A DNA stretch of 64,000 nucleotides. Origin: Brevibacillus composti (GTDB lineage: Bacteria; Bacillota; Bacilli; Brevibacillales; Brevibacillaceae). The notes under the pieces were generated by a model. The model was given only the letters and a program-made list of their open reading frames with translations. It searched no databases and was not told where the DNA came from. Below, in pieces: positions 27,845-36,883 of the stretch. The DNA lies in the NCBI RefSeq assembly GCF_016406105.1, contig NZ_CP066308.1, forward strand, positions 3,942,501 through 4,006,500, in the 5' to 3' direction. Position 1 is the stretch's first letter, and each line of letters opens with the position of its first letter. A program made the translations under genes and the position numbers.

Positions 27845-27922
27845 GGTGAATAATTCCTCCTTTTTCTACTCGTCTAATAGACGATGGGGGGTGCCTTTGC
27901 GTTACGCACCACACCGTTAACA

Positions 27923-27951
27923 ATTATAAAGAATTCTAACTATTTCTAACT
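27923..27951 (-). promoter_or_regulatory. Promoter of the YcdB-domain gene with 10-bp direct repeat
   Basis: A perfect -10 TATAAT (27923-27928) is preceded by AGTTAGAA repeated at a 10-base period (27934-27941 and 27944-27951), the second covering the -35 position. The -35 itself is non-consensus. This is typical of activator-dependent promoters. The leader after it also holds GGTGC-N11-GCACC. Confidence 0.5.
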
Positions 27952-28007
27952 GTTTCGACACCGCTCTCTCCTATTTCGGACGAGGGCCGCACCGCCCCTG
28001 GGATTGG

Positions 28008-28048
28008 AAAAAGAAAAAGCCCCGCCGAGTCAAGGTCGGCAGAGCCTT
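28008..28048 (-). terminator. Terminator of the minJ-like gene
   Basis: The minus strand reads AAGGCTCTGCCGA-loop-TCGGCGGGGCTT, then TTTCTTTTTCC. It lies about 30 bases after the stop. Confidence 0.75.
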
Positions 28049-28075
28049 CTACAATAGGGAATCGATCCTTCGCGA

Positions 28076-29344
28076 TCAGGCACCCAGATTCAGCTTTTCC
28101 AGTTTCTCTTTCACCAGCTGCATGACACTCGCCTGCCGCATATCGACGAACACCCGCGTCGTCGCATCCGGTACGACGATTATCCCCAGCTGATGATGAT
28201 TGCCCGCATAGACGGCGCACTGGACGAATTTCAGCTCGCCTTCCAGCGTCAGCACTTCCATTTTGCAAAAGGCCGGGTTGGCCTGCAGGGCGGGATACAA
28301 GTCTTCTTTGTTGCGCACGGCCTGGCCATTCACCCGGACGATGACCTCGCCGATTCGGACGCCCATCTCCTCCGCGGGCGTGCCGGGCAGCACCGCCATC
28401 ACTTTTACTCCGCGCGAAGACTGGATAAAAGCCGGGGCCTTTTGCCTTTCCTGCCATTCGCCCAGCCAGAACAAGCCTTCGTGGCCAATCAGCGCAAACA
28501 GCGCAGCCAGCAGAATGAGCGGCGGCCACCATACAGCCAGAGCAGTCAGGCCGAGCAGCAGGAGGGCGTAAAAAGTCAATTGTCTGGAAATATGCCCCGC
28601 CTTGCGAGCGGGAATCTCCGTCTGCGTCAACGCCGAAAAGCCTGTGACCGAAGGGAGGAGCAAGAGACCATAGGCAGCCGCTTCGGTGCCAAAGAACGGC
28701 CAGCCCGCATACAGCTCTCCGCCAAATGCTCCCGCTTCCACGGGCACGAACAGCGCCAGCGGCGTCACCCAGAAAGAATGGAGCAGATACGCTCCGACGA
28801 TCCGTCCCCGCTGTCCCTCCACGAACATCGGCGACGCATCCCTTCCCCGGTTCCAGCGCACCAAAAACGCTTCGATCAGATGCATCACCGCTACAAGACC
28901 GAGCAGCGGCAGCGGCTTTGCCTGGATAAACAGGCTCCATAGCGATCCGATGCCGGGAGTGTGCGTCAAGTCGGGCAACAGCTTCGCCGCCGCGTGAAAC
29001 AGCGTCAGCAAACCGGCCGCGTAAGCAAAACAGAGGTAGCGCAGTCGGATGAGTGCCAGGATGGCGGCCAATCCCCAGAGCAGCCACAAATCCTGGAGCT
29101 GAATCACAATCCCCAGAGCGGCAGCCAATACAGAGATCAACAAGCCGCCGACGATGCCCATGCCCAGGGAGCGGACCGTCTGCTCCAGCGGATGTTGAAT
29201 GCGAACGGCAAAGAGCTGTCTTTCCAGCAGCATCTGGCGCCGATAGTGCAAGTAAATAAACAGCAGAAACAGGTAAAATACGGGGTTCAGAAAGAAACGG
29301 CCAAACCCGGAGAGAACCGCCCCTATATCGCTTTCTATCGCCAT
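28076..29344 (-). CDS. minJ: Polytopic membrane protein with PDZ domain, MinJ-like
   Basis: A 422-aa protein with about eight hydrophobic helices in the first 290 residues, then a cytoplasmic PDZ domain (about 310-390: VKVMAVLPGTPAEEMGVRIG, EVIVRVNGQAVRNKEDLY). It ends in a short segment rich in Val and Lys. In B. subtilis the gene after ctpB is minJ, which bridges DivIVA and MinD to place the division septum. Layout and synteny (ftsEX, ctpB, then this gene) support the same role, although sequence identity cannot be measured here. The start at ATG 29344 has GAGGTG upstream; a longer reading would run into the terminator behind ctpB. Confidence 0.8.
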   Translation of the reverse strand: MAIESDIGAVLSGFGRFFLNPVFYLFLLFIYLHYRRQMLLERQLFAVRIQHPLEQTVRSLGMGIVGGLLISVLAAALGIVIQLQDLWLLWGLAAILALIRLRYLCFAYAAGLLTLFHAAAKLLPDLTHTPGIGSLWSLFIQAKPLPLLGLVAVMHLIEAFLVRWNRGRDASPMFVEGQRGRIVGAYLLHSFWVTPLALFVPVEAGAFGGELYAGWPFFGTEAAAYGLLLLPSVTGFSALTQTEIPARKAGHISRQLTFYALLLLGLTALAVWWPPLILLAALFALIGHEGLFWLGEWQERQKAPAFIQSSRGVKVMAVLPGTPAEEMGVRIGEVIVRVNGQAVRNKEDLYPALQANPAFCKMEVLTLEGELKFVQCAVYAGNHHQLGIIVVPDATTRVFVDMRQASVMQLVKEKLEKLNLGA

Positions 29345-29383
29345 CTGTTTCACCTCGTCTGTGAACAGCTTCTGTATCGTCCG

Positions 29384-29418
29384 AGAAAAAAGAAACCACG
29401 GCCATATCGAGCCGTGGT
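29384..29418 (-). terminator. Terminator between ctpB and minJ-like gene
   Basis: ACCACGGC/GCCGTGGT with an eight-base loop is followed on the minus strand by TTCTTTTTTC. It isolates the ftsEX-M23-ctpB transcript. Confidence 0.8.
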
Positions 29419-29465
29419 AACCACTTCTACGGAGAGCAGGCAATTCCCTGCCTTTCGCTCCTGGA

Positions 29466-30944
29466 TTATTTTGCTTTTGCCTGCTGGGCCACGACCTCAA
29501 GCGCTTTTTGCAGCTGGAGATCATTTTCCGGTTTGCGCATCTCTTCGCGCAGGCTGTCTTCCATCGCAGTCCGCGTCGCCTGATCTACTTTTCCGGTTGC
29601 CGGCAGGTTATGCGCGGCCTGGAACTTCTTGACGGCCTGCTCAGTTTTTTCATCAAAGTAGCCGTCGTCCCGCCCGGTCGGAAGCTTCAGTCCGGTCAGG
29701 ATCAACTGCAGGTTCTTGACGTCATTGCCGGCCATGTCGCGGGCCAGGACCTTGTCTGCGGGAAGCTGCGTGGCGTTAAAGTAGGCGGGCTGCTCTACCT
29801 TGACGTCAGGCTCGATTCCTTTTTCATGAATCCAGTTTCCTTTGGGCGTCAGCCACTTGGCGATGGTCAGCTTGAGCTGGCTCTTGTCCGCCATCTCCAT
29901 CGTGCTCTGAACCGTGCCCTTCCCGAAGGATTTTTCCCCGACGAGCTTGTAGCCGCCGCTTTCGCTCATCGCTCCGGCGAGAATCTCCGACGCGCTGGCG
30001 CTTCCGCCGTTAATCAAGACGGCGATGGGATACGGCTTCGCTTCGTCGATTTTGGAATAATACTCTTCATGCTGCTTGGTAGCCGAGCCATACTCAATTT
30101 CCACGATCTTGCCCTTCTTCGGTATCAGCGTTTCGCCGATCTCCTTGACGGCCAAGAGATAGCCGCCCGGATTGCCGCGAACGTCGATAACCAACCCGTC
30201 CATCCCCTGTTTCTCCAGATCGCTCAGCTGGTCGGCAAAATGTTTCGCGGTCTCCGAGGAGAATTGGCTCAGGTTCATGACGCCGATTTTGACTCCATCT
30301 TTCTCCATCAGCTCACTGGTGACGGTCTCGATCGGGATATCGTCGCGGATGCAGACGATCGTGAGCGGCTCCGGCACGCCCGGCCTTACGATCTGCAGAA
30401 CCGCCTTCGTGCCTTTCGGTCCGCGGATTTTCGTGACCGCTTGGTGCAGATCCAGCCCTTCGAGCGATTCGCCGTTCACGCTGATGATCTGGTCGTTCGG
30501 ACGCAAGCCCGCACGTTCGGCCGGGGACCCTTTGAAAGGAGAAACCACGGTCACACGTCCGTTTTGCATCGTCACTTCCGTCCCGATCCCCTGAAAGGTG
30601 GAATGCAGCGTGGAATTGAATTCCGCTGCGGAGGTCGGGTCCATATAGTCGCTGTACGGATCTTTGAGGGAGCCTACCATGCCGCTGATGGCCCCTTCAA
30701 CCAGTTGTTCCGTCGTGACATCCTGAATGTATTCCTGCTTGATGGCAGAAAAGGCATCGAGAAGCTTCTTGAATTCCTTCGGGTATTCCTGCTGTCCTCC
30801 GCTAAACAGCGCGCCTGCTGCTGCCGTGACAGCTGAGGTGCTCTGCGTGCTGGCTGACGTTTTCAACAATCCCATAGTCAGAAAGCTGCTCGCGACCATG
30901 GAAACAAGCACGAGGGCCAACACGGAACGTCCATTCCATTTCAT
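29466..30944 (-). CDS. ctpB: C-terminal processing serine protease, S41 family
   Basis: Exported protease of 492 aa. An N-terminal signal anchor (about 8-28) is followed by a PDZ domain (VTVVSPFKGSPAERAGLRPN, DQIISVNGESL). The S41 catalytic core has the nucleophile in NGGSASASEILAGAM and the lysine in GEKSFGKGTVQS. A C-terminal peptidoglycan-binding domain (LQLILTGLKLPTGRDDGYFD, AVKKFQAAHNLPATGKVD) closes the protein. B. subtilis CtpB cuts the SpoIVF complex during sporulation to release sigma-K activation. The start at ATG 30944 has AAGGATGG upstream. It lies downstream of ftsEX and the M23 hydrolase. Confidence 0.92.
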   Translation of the reverse strand: MKWNGRSVLALVLVSMVASSFLTMGLLKTSASTQSTSAVTAAAGALFSGGQQEYPKEFKKLLDAFSAIKQEYIQDVTTEQLVEGAISGMVGSLKDPYSDYMDPTSAAEFNSTLHSTFQGIGTEVTMQNGRVTVVSPFKGSPAERAGLRPNDQIISVNGESLEGLDLHQAVTKIRGPKGTKAVLQIVRPGVPEPLTIVCIRDDIPIETVTSELMEKDGVKIGVMNLSQFSSETAKHFADQLSDLEKQGMDGLVIDVRGNPGGYLLAVKEIGETLIPKKGKIVEIEYGSATKQHEEYYSKIDEAKPYPIAVLINGGSASASEILAGAMSESGGYKLVGEKSFGKGTVQSTMEMADKSQLKLTIAKWLTPKGNWIHEKGIEPDVKVEQPAYFNATQLPADKVLARDMAGNDVKNLQLILTGLKLPTGRDDGYFDEKTEQAVKKFQAAHNLPATGKVDQATRTAMEDSLREEMRKPENDLQLQKALEVVAQQAKAK

Positions 30945-31043
30945 CGTTACGACACCATCCTTTGTGCTCCCCGGTGGAAAAGGTATGCAGCTAGTGTATG
31001 CGAAACTGGCAAGCAATATTGCCCAAACATCTCCGGAACAAGC

Positions 31044-32243
31044 CTATCGCAGGAACGGCATCGGATTCACAGCCACATCATTTTGGTATACGGTAAAATG
31101 CAGGTGGTTCCCCGTAGAACGGCCAGTGGAGCCAACCTCTGCAATCTTTTGTCCAACGTCCACTTTTTGTCCGACGGAGACCTTGATGCCACCCTCGCGG
31201 ATATGGCCGTATAGCGTCGTGATCTCCGGACTGTGTTTGATCATGACGGCGTTGCCGAATCCCCCGTAGTAGCCGGCGAACACGACAATCCCCGGAGCCG
31301 CAGCCTTGATCGGCGTTCCTTTTGGCGCTGCCATATCTACTCCATTATGCCCAGCAGAGCGACCGGTAAACGGGTCTTTGCGAACGCCGAAGCCGGAAGT
31401 CCAGCGAAACAGTCCGTCATCAATCGGCAGGGCAAGCCGCCCGCCCTTGTAGCCGCTGCTGCTCGAGCTGAGCGCGCGCACTTTTTCAGCGTACTTGGCC
31501 TCTTCCTGTTTGACAAGGGCCAATAATTGCTGTCCGTATTCTTCCAGACTCTCGTTCAGCTCTTCTTCCTGCTTTTGCAGCTCGGCCTTCACTACGACGC
31601 TGCGCTTGTACTGCTTGTCCAATTCGGCTTTGAGATTTTCCGCCTCTTCGTACATGGCGGCAAATACCGTCAGCTGATGGTCAATCTCGCTTTTCTTCTT
31701 TTCGATCGTTTCCTTGTCGCGCTTGTTCTCTTCCAGGATCTTGGTATCCTGCTCAAAAATCAGCTTCAACCCCTGCATACGGGTCAGAAAATCGCCGAAA
31801 TCCGAGGCGCCCAAGAGTACGTCCAAATAAGACACGGAACCGCGTTCATACATGACCTTGACCCGCGTCCGCAAGAGACTGTCCCGCTTGGCTACGCGTT
31901 CTTTGGCCTCATCCAGCTGATCCTGCGCTTCCGCGGCCCTGACCTTGGTCACTTCCATTTCCGCTTCGAGCTTGTCCAGCTTTTTCTGGGTCTCGTTGCG
32001 GCGCAGGTCGATGGCCATCAGTTCCGTCTCCAGATCTTTCGCCTGTTTTTTGACAGAAGCAATTTTTTGTTCGGTTTCTTTTACTTGCTTCTTTTGGGCA
32101 TTCTTCTTTCGCTTAATGGCTTCCAGTTCCTGGTTGATTTTCTCCAGGGATGACTTGCTCGCCGCCCAACTGACGGTGACAGGTGCGACGGACGCGGTCA
32201 GCAGGCCGGTTGCCAGGACGGATAACAGTATCTTCTTCCTCAT
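31044..32243 (-). CDS. Murein hydrolase activator/endopeptidase, EnvC-like M23 protein
   Basis: Secreted 399-aa protein. A signal peptide (about 1-28, ending SWAASKS) leads to a long coiled coil (about 32-235, rich in K/E/Q/L). The C-terminal LytM/M23 domain begins at about 285 (WTSGFGVRKDPFTGRSAGHN, GVDMA, GNHLHFTVYQ). The zinc ligands (His, Asp of HNGVD and His-x-His of HLHF) look complete, so it may be an active hydrolase and not only an activator. Its place directly after ftsX is typical: FtsEX acts through the coiled coil of such proteins to control septal or lateral wall cleavage. It lies 24 bases after ftsX. Confidence 0.9.
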   Translation of the reverse strand: MRKKILLSVLATGLLTASVAPVTVSWAASKSSLEKINQELEAIKRKKNAQKKQVKETEQKIASVKKQAKDLETELMAIDLRRNETQKKLDKLEAEMEVTKVRAAEAQDQLDEAKERVAKRDSLLRTRVKVMYERGSVSYLDVLLGASDFGDFLTRMQGLKLIFEQDTKILEENKRDKETIEKKKSEIDHQLTVFAAMYEEAENLKAELDKQYKRSVVVKAELQKQEEELNESLEEYGQQLLALVKQEEAKYAEKVRALSSSSSGYKGGRLALPIDDGLFRWTSGFGVRKDPFTGRSAGHNGVDMAAPKGTPIKAAAPGIVVFAGYYGGFGNAVMIKHSPEITTLYGHIREGGIKVSVGQKVDVGQKIAEVGSTGRSTGNHLHFTVYQNDVAVNPMPFLR

Positions 32244-32267
32244 GGTTTTCCTCCCTAACGTGCGTGA

Positions 32268-33164
32268 TTACACCCGCAAGAAACGGCGTACGGACACCAG
32301 GCTGCCCCAGATGCCGATAAAGGCGCCGATCGCCAGGAGAGCCAGCGATACTTGGTAGACGAGCGGGAACAGCGGCAACAGTTGGAACATTTGGGATGCG
32401 ATCAGGCTTCCATTGATGGCGTCGACCAGATAGTGATAGCTGATGATCAGAATGACGATCGGAATCAGCGCGCCGACGAGGCCCATCAGAAGACCCTCGA
32501 CGAAAAACGGCCAGCGGATAAACCAGTTGGTCGCGCCCACCAGCTTCATGATCTCGATTTCCCGGCGGCGGGCTACGATCGTCAGCTTGATGGTGTTGGC
32601 GATCAGGAACATGGCGGTGAAGCCCAGGCCGATGATAAAACCGATGCCGACATTGCGAACCGCGCCGGTGGCGGCAAACAGCTTTTCTACGGTGCCTTCG
32701 CCGTAGTTGAGGCTGCTGACGTATTCGAGCTGCTTGATCTCGGATGCGACGGCAGCCGTCTCCTGTGGCAGCTTGGTCTTGACGACAAAGGCGTCCGGGA
32801 GCGGATTTTCCTTTTCCATCCCGTCAAATAAGTATGCTTTCTCGCCCAGGCTTTCCCGGAGCTGCCGCAATCCCTCATCTTTGGGAATAAACTGAACCGA
32901 GGCTACCTTGGGAATTGCCTTTATTTTTTGCTCAAGAGCGGTAATGTTGTCTTTTGTCGCGAGCGTGTCGATAAAGACGCGAATTTCGACTTGTTTTTCC
33001 ACGTTTTGCGCAAAGAAGTTTACGTTCATCGCCAGGATGAGAAAGACGCCTAGAATGAGCAGAGTAATGGTCACGGCGCTGATGGAAGCAAAGGTCATCC
33101 AGCCGTTGCGGACGAGGTTTTTGACCCCTTCACGGGCGTGGCGTCCCAGCGTTCTAATCTTCAT
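32268..33164 (-). CDS. ftsX: Cell division ABC-type permease subunit
   Basis: A 298-aa membrane protein with one N-terminal helix (about 22-42), a large extracellular loop and three C-terminal helices, the standard FtsX topology. Motifs include MKIRTLGRHAREGVKNLVRN at the N-terminus and IVARRREIEIMKLVGATNWF near the third helix. With FtsE it senses the cell cycle state and switches on a peptidoglycan hydrolase, here probably the neighbouring M23 protein. The start at ATG 33164 has GAGGGG upstream and overlaps the end of ftsE by 11 bases. Confidence 0.95.
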   Translation of the reverse strand: MKIRTLGRHAREGVKNLVRNGWMTFASISAVTITLLILGVFLILAMNVNFFAQNVEKQVEIRVFIDTLATKDNITALEQKIKAIPKVASVQFIPKDEGLRQLRESLGEKAYLFDGMEKENPLPDAFVVKTKLPQETAAVASEIKQLEYVSSLNYGEGTVEKLFAATGAVRNVGIGFIIGLGFTAMFLIANTIKLTIVARRREIEIMKLVGATNWFIRWPFFVEGLLMGLVGALIPIVILIISYHYLVDAINGSLIASQMFQLLPLFPLVYQVSLALLAIGAFIGIWGSLVSVRRFLRV

Positions 33165-33840
33165 AACCGTATTCCCCTCTCTGTTCGTCGCGGGCAATCT
33201 GCCCCGCCTCGATGGCAATCACCCGTTTTCTCATGGTGTTCACAATTTCGCGGTTATGGGTAGCCATGACGACCGTGGTGCCTCGCTGGTTGATCTCTTC
33301 AAACAGCTTCATGATCTCCCAGGAGGTCTCCGGGTCCAGATTTCCGGTCGGTTCGTCGGCAATGATGATCCCGGGGTTGTTGACCAGCGCGCGGGCCAAG
33401 GCGACGCGCTGCTGCTCACCGCCGGACAGCTCTCGCGGCAGCATTTTGGCCTTGTGCTTCAGCTTGACCAGGCCGAGCACATCCATCACGCGGGGCTTGA
33501 TCAGCTTGGGGGAAGCTTCGATCACTTCCATCGCAAAGGCGACATTTTCGAAAACGCTCAGCGTAGGGAGCAGTTTGAAATCCTGGAAAACGACGCCGAT
33601 GCTGCGGCGGACCGTGGGGATTTGGCGCTCCTTGATGCGGCTGACATTGAAGCCCCCGAGGAAAATCTGCCCCTTGGTCGGCTTTTCTTCGCGGTACATT
33701 AATTTAATAAAGGTGGATTTTCCCGCGCCGCTCGGACCGACGACATAGACAAACTCACCTTTTTCAATACGTACGTTAATCCCTTTGAGGGCGTTGGTGC
33801 CATTCGGGTATGTTTTCCATACGTCAAACATCTCGATCAA
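33154..33840 (-). CDS. ftsE: Cell division ATP-binding protein
   Basis: ABC ATPase partner of FtsX, 228 aa. Walker A is GPSGAGKSTFIKLMYREEKP, the signature LSGGEQQRVALARAL, and Walker B IIIADEPTGNLDPETSWEIM. A TTG start at 33840 gives MIEMFDVWKTYPNGTNAL, in register with the B. subtilis N-terminus, and stands eight or nine bases after GGAT; a GTG nine bases earlier (33849) is the alternative but is too close to that SD. A promoter lies about 150 bases upstream. Confidence 0.93.
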   Translation of the reverse strand: MIEMFDVWKTYPNGTNALKGINVRIEKGEFVYVVGPSGAGKSTFIKLMYREEKPTKGQIFLGGFNVSRIKERQIPTVRRSIGVVFQDFKLLPTLSVFENVAFAMEVIEASPKLIKPRVMDVLGLVKLKHKAKMLPRELSGGEQQRVALARALVNNPGIIIADEPTGNLDPETSWEIMKLFEEINQRGTTVVMATHNREIVNTMRKRVIAIEAGQIARDEQRGEYGYED

Positions 33841-33986
33841 GCCAATCACATCCTACATTGTCAGATCTCTCTGTATACAAGCTGCAGATCTTAGATTTTG
33901 GGTGCTGATCCGACAGAGATTGCTACCATCCGTCGGCCGATGCCGCGAGCTGTTCTCGCTCGACAGCAGATATAGTCATCTTCCCT

Positions 33987-33992
33987 ATTATA
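33987..33992 (-). promoter_or_regulatory. Extended -10 promoter for ftsE
   Basis: The minus strand reads TGG TATAAT (TGN extended -10) about 147 bases before ftsE. The -35 is poor. The leader between them contains a short CGAGC/GCTCG hairpin and nothing else I recognise; the rest of the 33.85-34.15 kb gap holds the start region of the divergent dehydrogenase gene. Confidence 0.5.
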
Positions 33993-34152
33993 CCACCCTG
34001 TTTCGATCATGGTATCCACTAAATCTCTCATTTCTTGTCGAATCGGCATTTCGCCGGGCTTGTCTTCGCACTTTGCCGGGCTCGCGAACTGGTTTGAACG
34101 GGGGGGATTGGCTACAATAGAGAGGAATACAGGGTGTGGAGGGAGCTTTACC

Positions 34153-35310
34153 ATGAACAATTTCGTTTACCGTAATCCGACTGAATTGATCTTTGGTGCA
34201 GGACAATTGTCCCATTTGCCTGAAAAGGCCCGGCAGCTTGGCTCCACTGTCCTGTTGGTATACGGGGGCGGCAGCATCAAGCGCTCCGGCCTCTATGACC
34301 AAGTCACGGCCCATCTTGCAGAGGCAGGCTGCCGCGTCATTGAACTGCCCGGCGTCGAGCCGAACCCGCGCCTCGCCACCGTGAAAAAAGGCATCGAGCT
34401 CTGTCGTCAGGAGCGAGCAGACTGGATCCTGGCGGTCGGCGGAGGAAGCGTGATCGATGCGGCCAAGGCGGTGGCTGTCGGCGTCCCCTATGACGGCGAT
34501 GTTTGGGATTTCTATCTGCGCCGCGCGGTGCCAGAGAAAGCCCTTCCCCTCGGGACCGTGCTGACCCTCGCAGCTACGGGCTCCGAGATGAATCGCAGCA
34601 GTGTCGTCACCAATTGGGAGACCCAGGAGAAGCTGGGAGCGAGCACGACATTTCCTGCCTTCTCCATCCTCGATCCGACGTACACGTTCACCGTCCCTCG
34701 CGATCAGACCATCTACGGCATTTGCGACATGATGTCGCATGTTTTTGAACAGTATTTCAGCCATACGCCGGAAATCCCGCTACAGACCCGCTTCGCCGAA
34801 TCGATTCTGAAAACGGTCATCGAAAATGCGGAGCGCGTCCTGGAGAAGCCTGCCGATTACGACGCGAGAGCCAATCTGCTCTACTGCGGCACGATGGCAC
34901 TGAACGGCACACTGCCCGTCGGGGTGGAGACGGACTGGGCCACTCACAAGATCGAACATGCTGTCAGCGCCATCTACGACATCCCCCACGGCGGCGGTCT
35001 TGCGATCATCTTCCCGAAATGGATGCGCTACGTCTACCGGGAGAATGTGGAGCGCTTCAGCCGCTACGCCACAGAAGTCTGGGGGATCGATGCGGACGGC
35101 AAGACGGACGAGGAGCTGTCCCTCGCCGGCATCGAAGCGACCGAGGCCTTCTTCGCCCGCATCGGGGCGCCGACCCGCCTGGCCGATTACCAGATCGGCG
35201 AGGAGAACTTGGATGCCATGGCAGAAAAAGCGACGCCCTTCGGCCCGATCGGCAACTTCAAGCAGTTGACCAGCACAGATGTGCGAGAGATTTTGCGGAT
35301 GTGCCTGTAG
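34153..35310 (+). CDS. Iron-containing alcohol dehydrogenase, butanol dehydrogenase-like (YugJ/YugK type)
   Basis: A 385-aa NAD(P)H-dependent group III alcohol dehydrogenase. The nucleotide-binding part has [19 protein letters not shown] and [19 protein letters not shown]. The metal site region has [11 protein letters not shown] and, further on, [20 protein letters not shown]. Its closest match by pattern is the YugJ/BdhA group acting on butanal or other aldehydes. The start at ATG 34153 follows GGAGGGAG; a TACAAT -10 lies at 34113-34118 with a weak -35. It is a single-gene unit with its own terminator. Confidence 0.92.
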   Translation: MNNFVYRNPTELIFGAGQLSHLPEKARQLGSTVLLVYGGGSIKRSGLYDQVTAHLAEAGCRVIELPGVEPNPRLATVKKGIELCRQERADWILAVGGGSVIDAAKAVAVGVPYDGDVWDFYLRRAVPEKALPLGTVLTLAATGSEMNRSSVVTNWETQEKLGASTTFPAFSILDPTYTFTVPRDQTIYGICDMMSHVFEQYFSHTPEIPLQTRFAESILKTVIENAERVLEKPADYDARANLLYCGTMALNGTLPVGVETDWATHKIEHAVSAIYDIPHGGGLAIIFPKWMRYVYRENVERFSRYATEVWGIDADGKTDEELSLAGIEATEAFFARIGAPTRLADYQIGEENLDAMAEKATPFGPIGNFKQLTSTDVREILRMCL

Positions 35311-35336
35311 TTTGATCCAGTCGGCCCGCCGCATGC

Positions 35337-35375
35337 AAAAAGGATAGGAGCCGGATGAGGCCCCTATCCTTTTTT
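35337..35375 (+). terminator. Terminator of the alcohol dehydrogenase gene
   Basis: AAAAAGGATAGG/CCTATCCTTTTT with a 14-base loop and run of six T, about 27 bases after the stop. Confidence 0.85.
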
Positions 35376-35384
35376 CTTCATAAA

Positions 35385-35419
35385 CACGAAAAAGGGACAG
35401 ATATGATCTCTGTCCCTTT
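35385..35419 (-). terminator. Terminator of argGH
   Basis: A perfect 11-bp stem AAAGGGACAGA/TCTGTCCCTTT with a seven-base loop, followed on the minus strand by TTCGTG after the T run. It lies 18 bases after the argH stop. Confidence 0.85.
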
Positions 35420-35437
35420 GCGTATGCTTATCCACGT

Positions 35438-36883
35438 TTATGCAGGCGAGCCTACATCGATGAGCGATTCAATCATGACCTTTTGGCTGTTTTTATCGAC
35501 CCACTGATGGGTTTCCGCCAGCAGTTTGCGGTATTCCGAGATTTGCAGCTCCACCTGATTGCGCGCGGTGCCGCCCAAGACGTTGCGGGCATTGACTACC
35601 GTCTCGACAGCCAGGGCTTCGTACACATCCTCGTCGATGAGCGCGGAGAATGATTTGTACTCCTCCATGGTCAGATCGAGCAGGTATTTCTGCTGTTCGA
35701 TGCAGTAGAGCACGGCACGCCCCACCACTTCATGCGCCTGGCGGAACGGCATCTCTTTGCGCACCAAGTAATCGGCCAGATCCGTCGCGTTGGAGAAGTC
35801 CTGCGTCACCGCTTGGCGCATGCGGTCGGTGCGCACCTGCATGGTCTGGATCATCGGCGTCAGCAGGGCCAGGGCCCCGTGCAGCGTAGCGACCGTGTCA
35901 AACATGCCCTCTTTGTCTTCTTGCATGTCTTTGTTGTACGCCAGGGGAAGCCCCTTCAGCACCGTCAACAGACCAAACAGATTGCCGTACACGCGTCCTG
36001 TCTTCCCGCGCACCAGCTCCGCCACGTCCGGGTTCTTCTTCTGCGGCATGATGCTGGACCCCGTGCAGAATGCATCGTCCAGCTCGACGAAGGAAAACTC
36101 CTGGCTGCTCCAGATGACCAACTCTTCGCACAGGCGGGAGAGGTGAGCCATCAGGAGGGAAGCGCTCGCCAGGAACTCCACGATAAAATCGCGGTCGCTC
36201 ACGGCGTCCATGCTGTTCAGATAAATGCCGTCGAACTGAAGCATCTCCGCCACGAAGGCGCGGTCGATCGGAAAAGTCGTCCCGGCCAGTGCGCCGGCAC
36301 CTAGCGGCAGGACATTGACCCGTTTCCAGCAGTCGCGCATCCGCTCGATGTCACGCTGCAGCATGGAGACATAGGCCATCATATGGTAGCCGAACAGCAC
36401 CGGCTGCGCGCGCTGCAGATGGGTATACCCCGGCATGACGGTATCGAGGTGGTTGTTCGCCTGCTCGACCAAAGCCTCTTGCAGGTACATCGCCAGCTGG
36501 ATGATCTCCATCAGCTTTTCCCGCAGATAGAGATGCATGTCGAGCGCCACCTGGTCGTTGCGGCTCCGGCCTGTATGCAGCTTGCCGCCGACAGGTCCGA
36601 TCTCTTCGATCAGCATTTTTTCGATATTCATATGCACATCCTCGTTTTCCACGAGGAACTCTACCTGTCCGCGCTCGATCTTCTCTTTTACCTTTTTCAG
36701 ACCGGCGATGATTTGTCTCACTTCATCCATCGGCAGGATGCCGCACTTGCCCAGCATTGCTACGTGAGCCAGGCTGCCGACGATGTCTTGCCGCCACATC
36801 TGCTTGTCAAAAGAAATGGAAGCCGTATATTCTTCTACGAGCTGATTCGTCGGCTTTGTGAAGCGTCCTCCCCACAGTTTCAT
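35438..36883 (-). CDS. argH: Argininosuccinate lyase
   Basis: Last step of arginine synthesis: cleavage of argininosuccinate to arginine and fumarate. The 481-aa protein of the fumarase/aspartase superfamily starts [20 protein letters not shown]. It contains [19 protein letters not shown], the catalytic-loop signature [12 protein letters not shown], and a C-terminal ArgH domain. The start overlaps the argG stop (ATGA), so expression is coupled to argG and thereby to the ARG operator upstream. The gene ends just before a strong terminator. Confidence 0.97.
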   Translation of the reverse strand: MKLWGGRFTKPTNQLVEEYTASISFDKQMWRQDIVGSLAHVAMLGKCGILPMDEVRQIIAGLKKVKEKIERGQVEFLVENEDVHMNIEKMLIEEIGPVGGKLHTGRSRNDQVALDMHLYLREKLMEIIQLAMYLQEALVEQANNHLDTVMPGYTHLQRAQPVLFGYHMMAYVSMLQRDIERMRDCWKRVNVLPLGAGALAGTTFPIDRAFVAEMLQFDGIYLNSMDAVSDRDFIVEFLASASLLMAHLSRLCEELVIWSSQEFSFVELDDAFCTGSSIMPQKKNPDVAELVRGKTGRVYGNLFGLLTVLKGLPLAYNKDMQEDKEGMFDTVATLHGALALLTPMIQTMQVRTDRMRQAVTQDFSNATDLADYLVRKEMPFRQAHEVVGRAVLYCIEQQKYLLDLTMEEYKSFSALIDEDVYEALAVETVVNARNVLGGTARNQVELQISEYRKLLAETHQWVDKNSQKVMIESLIDVGSPA

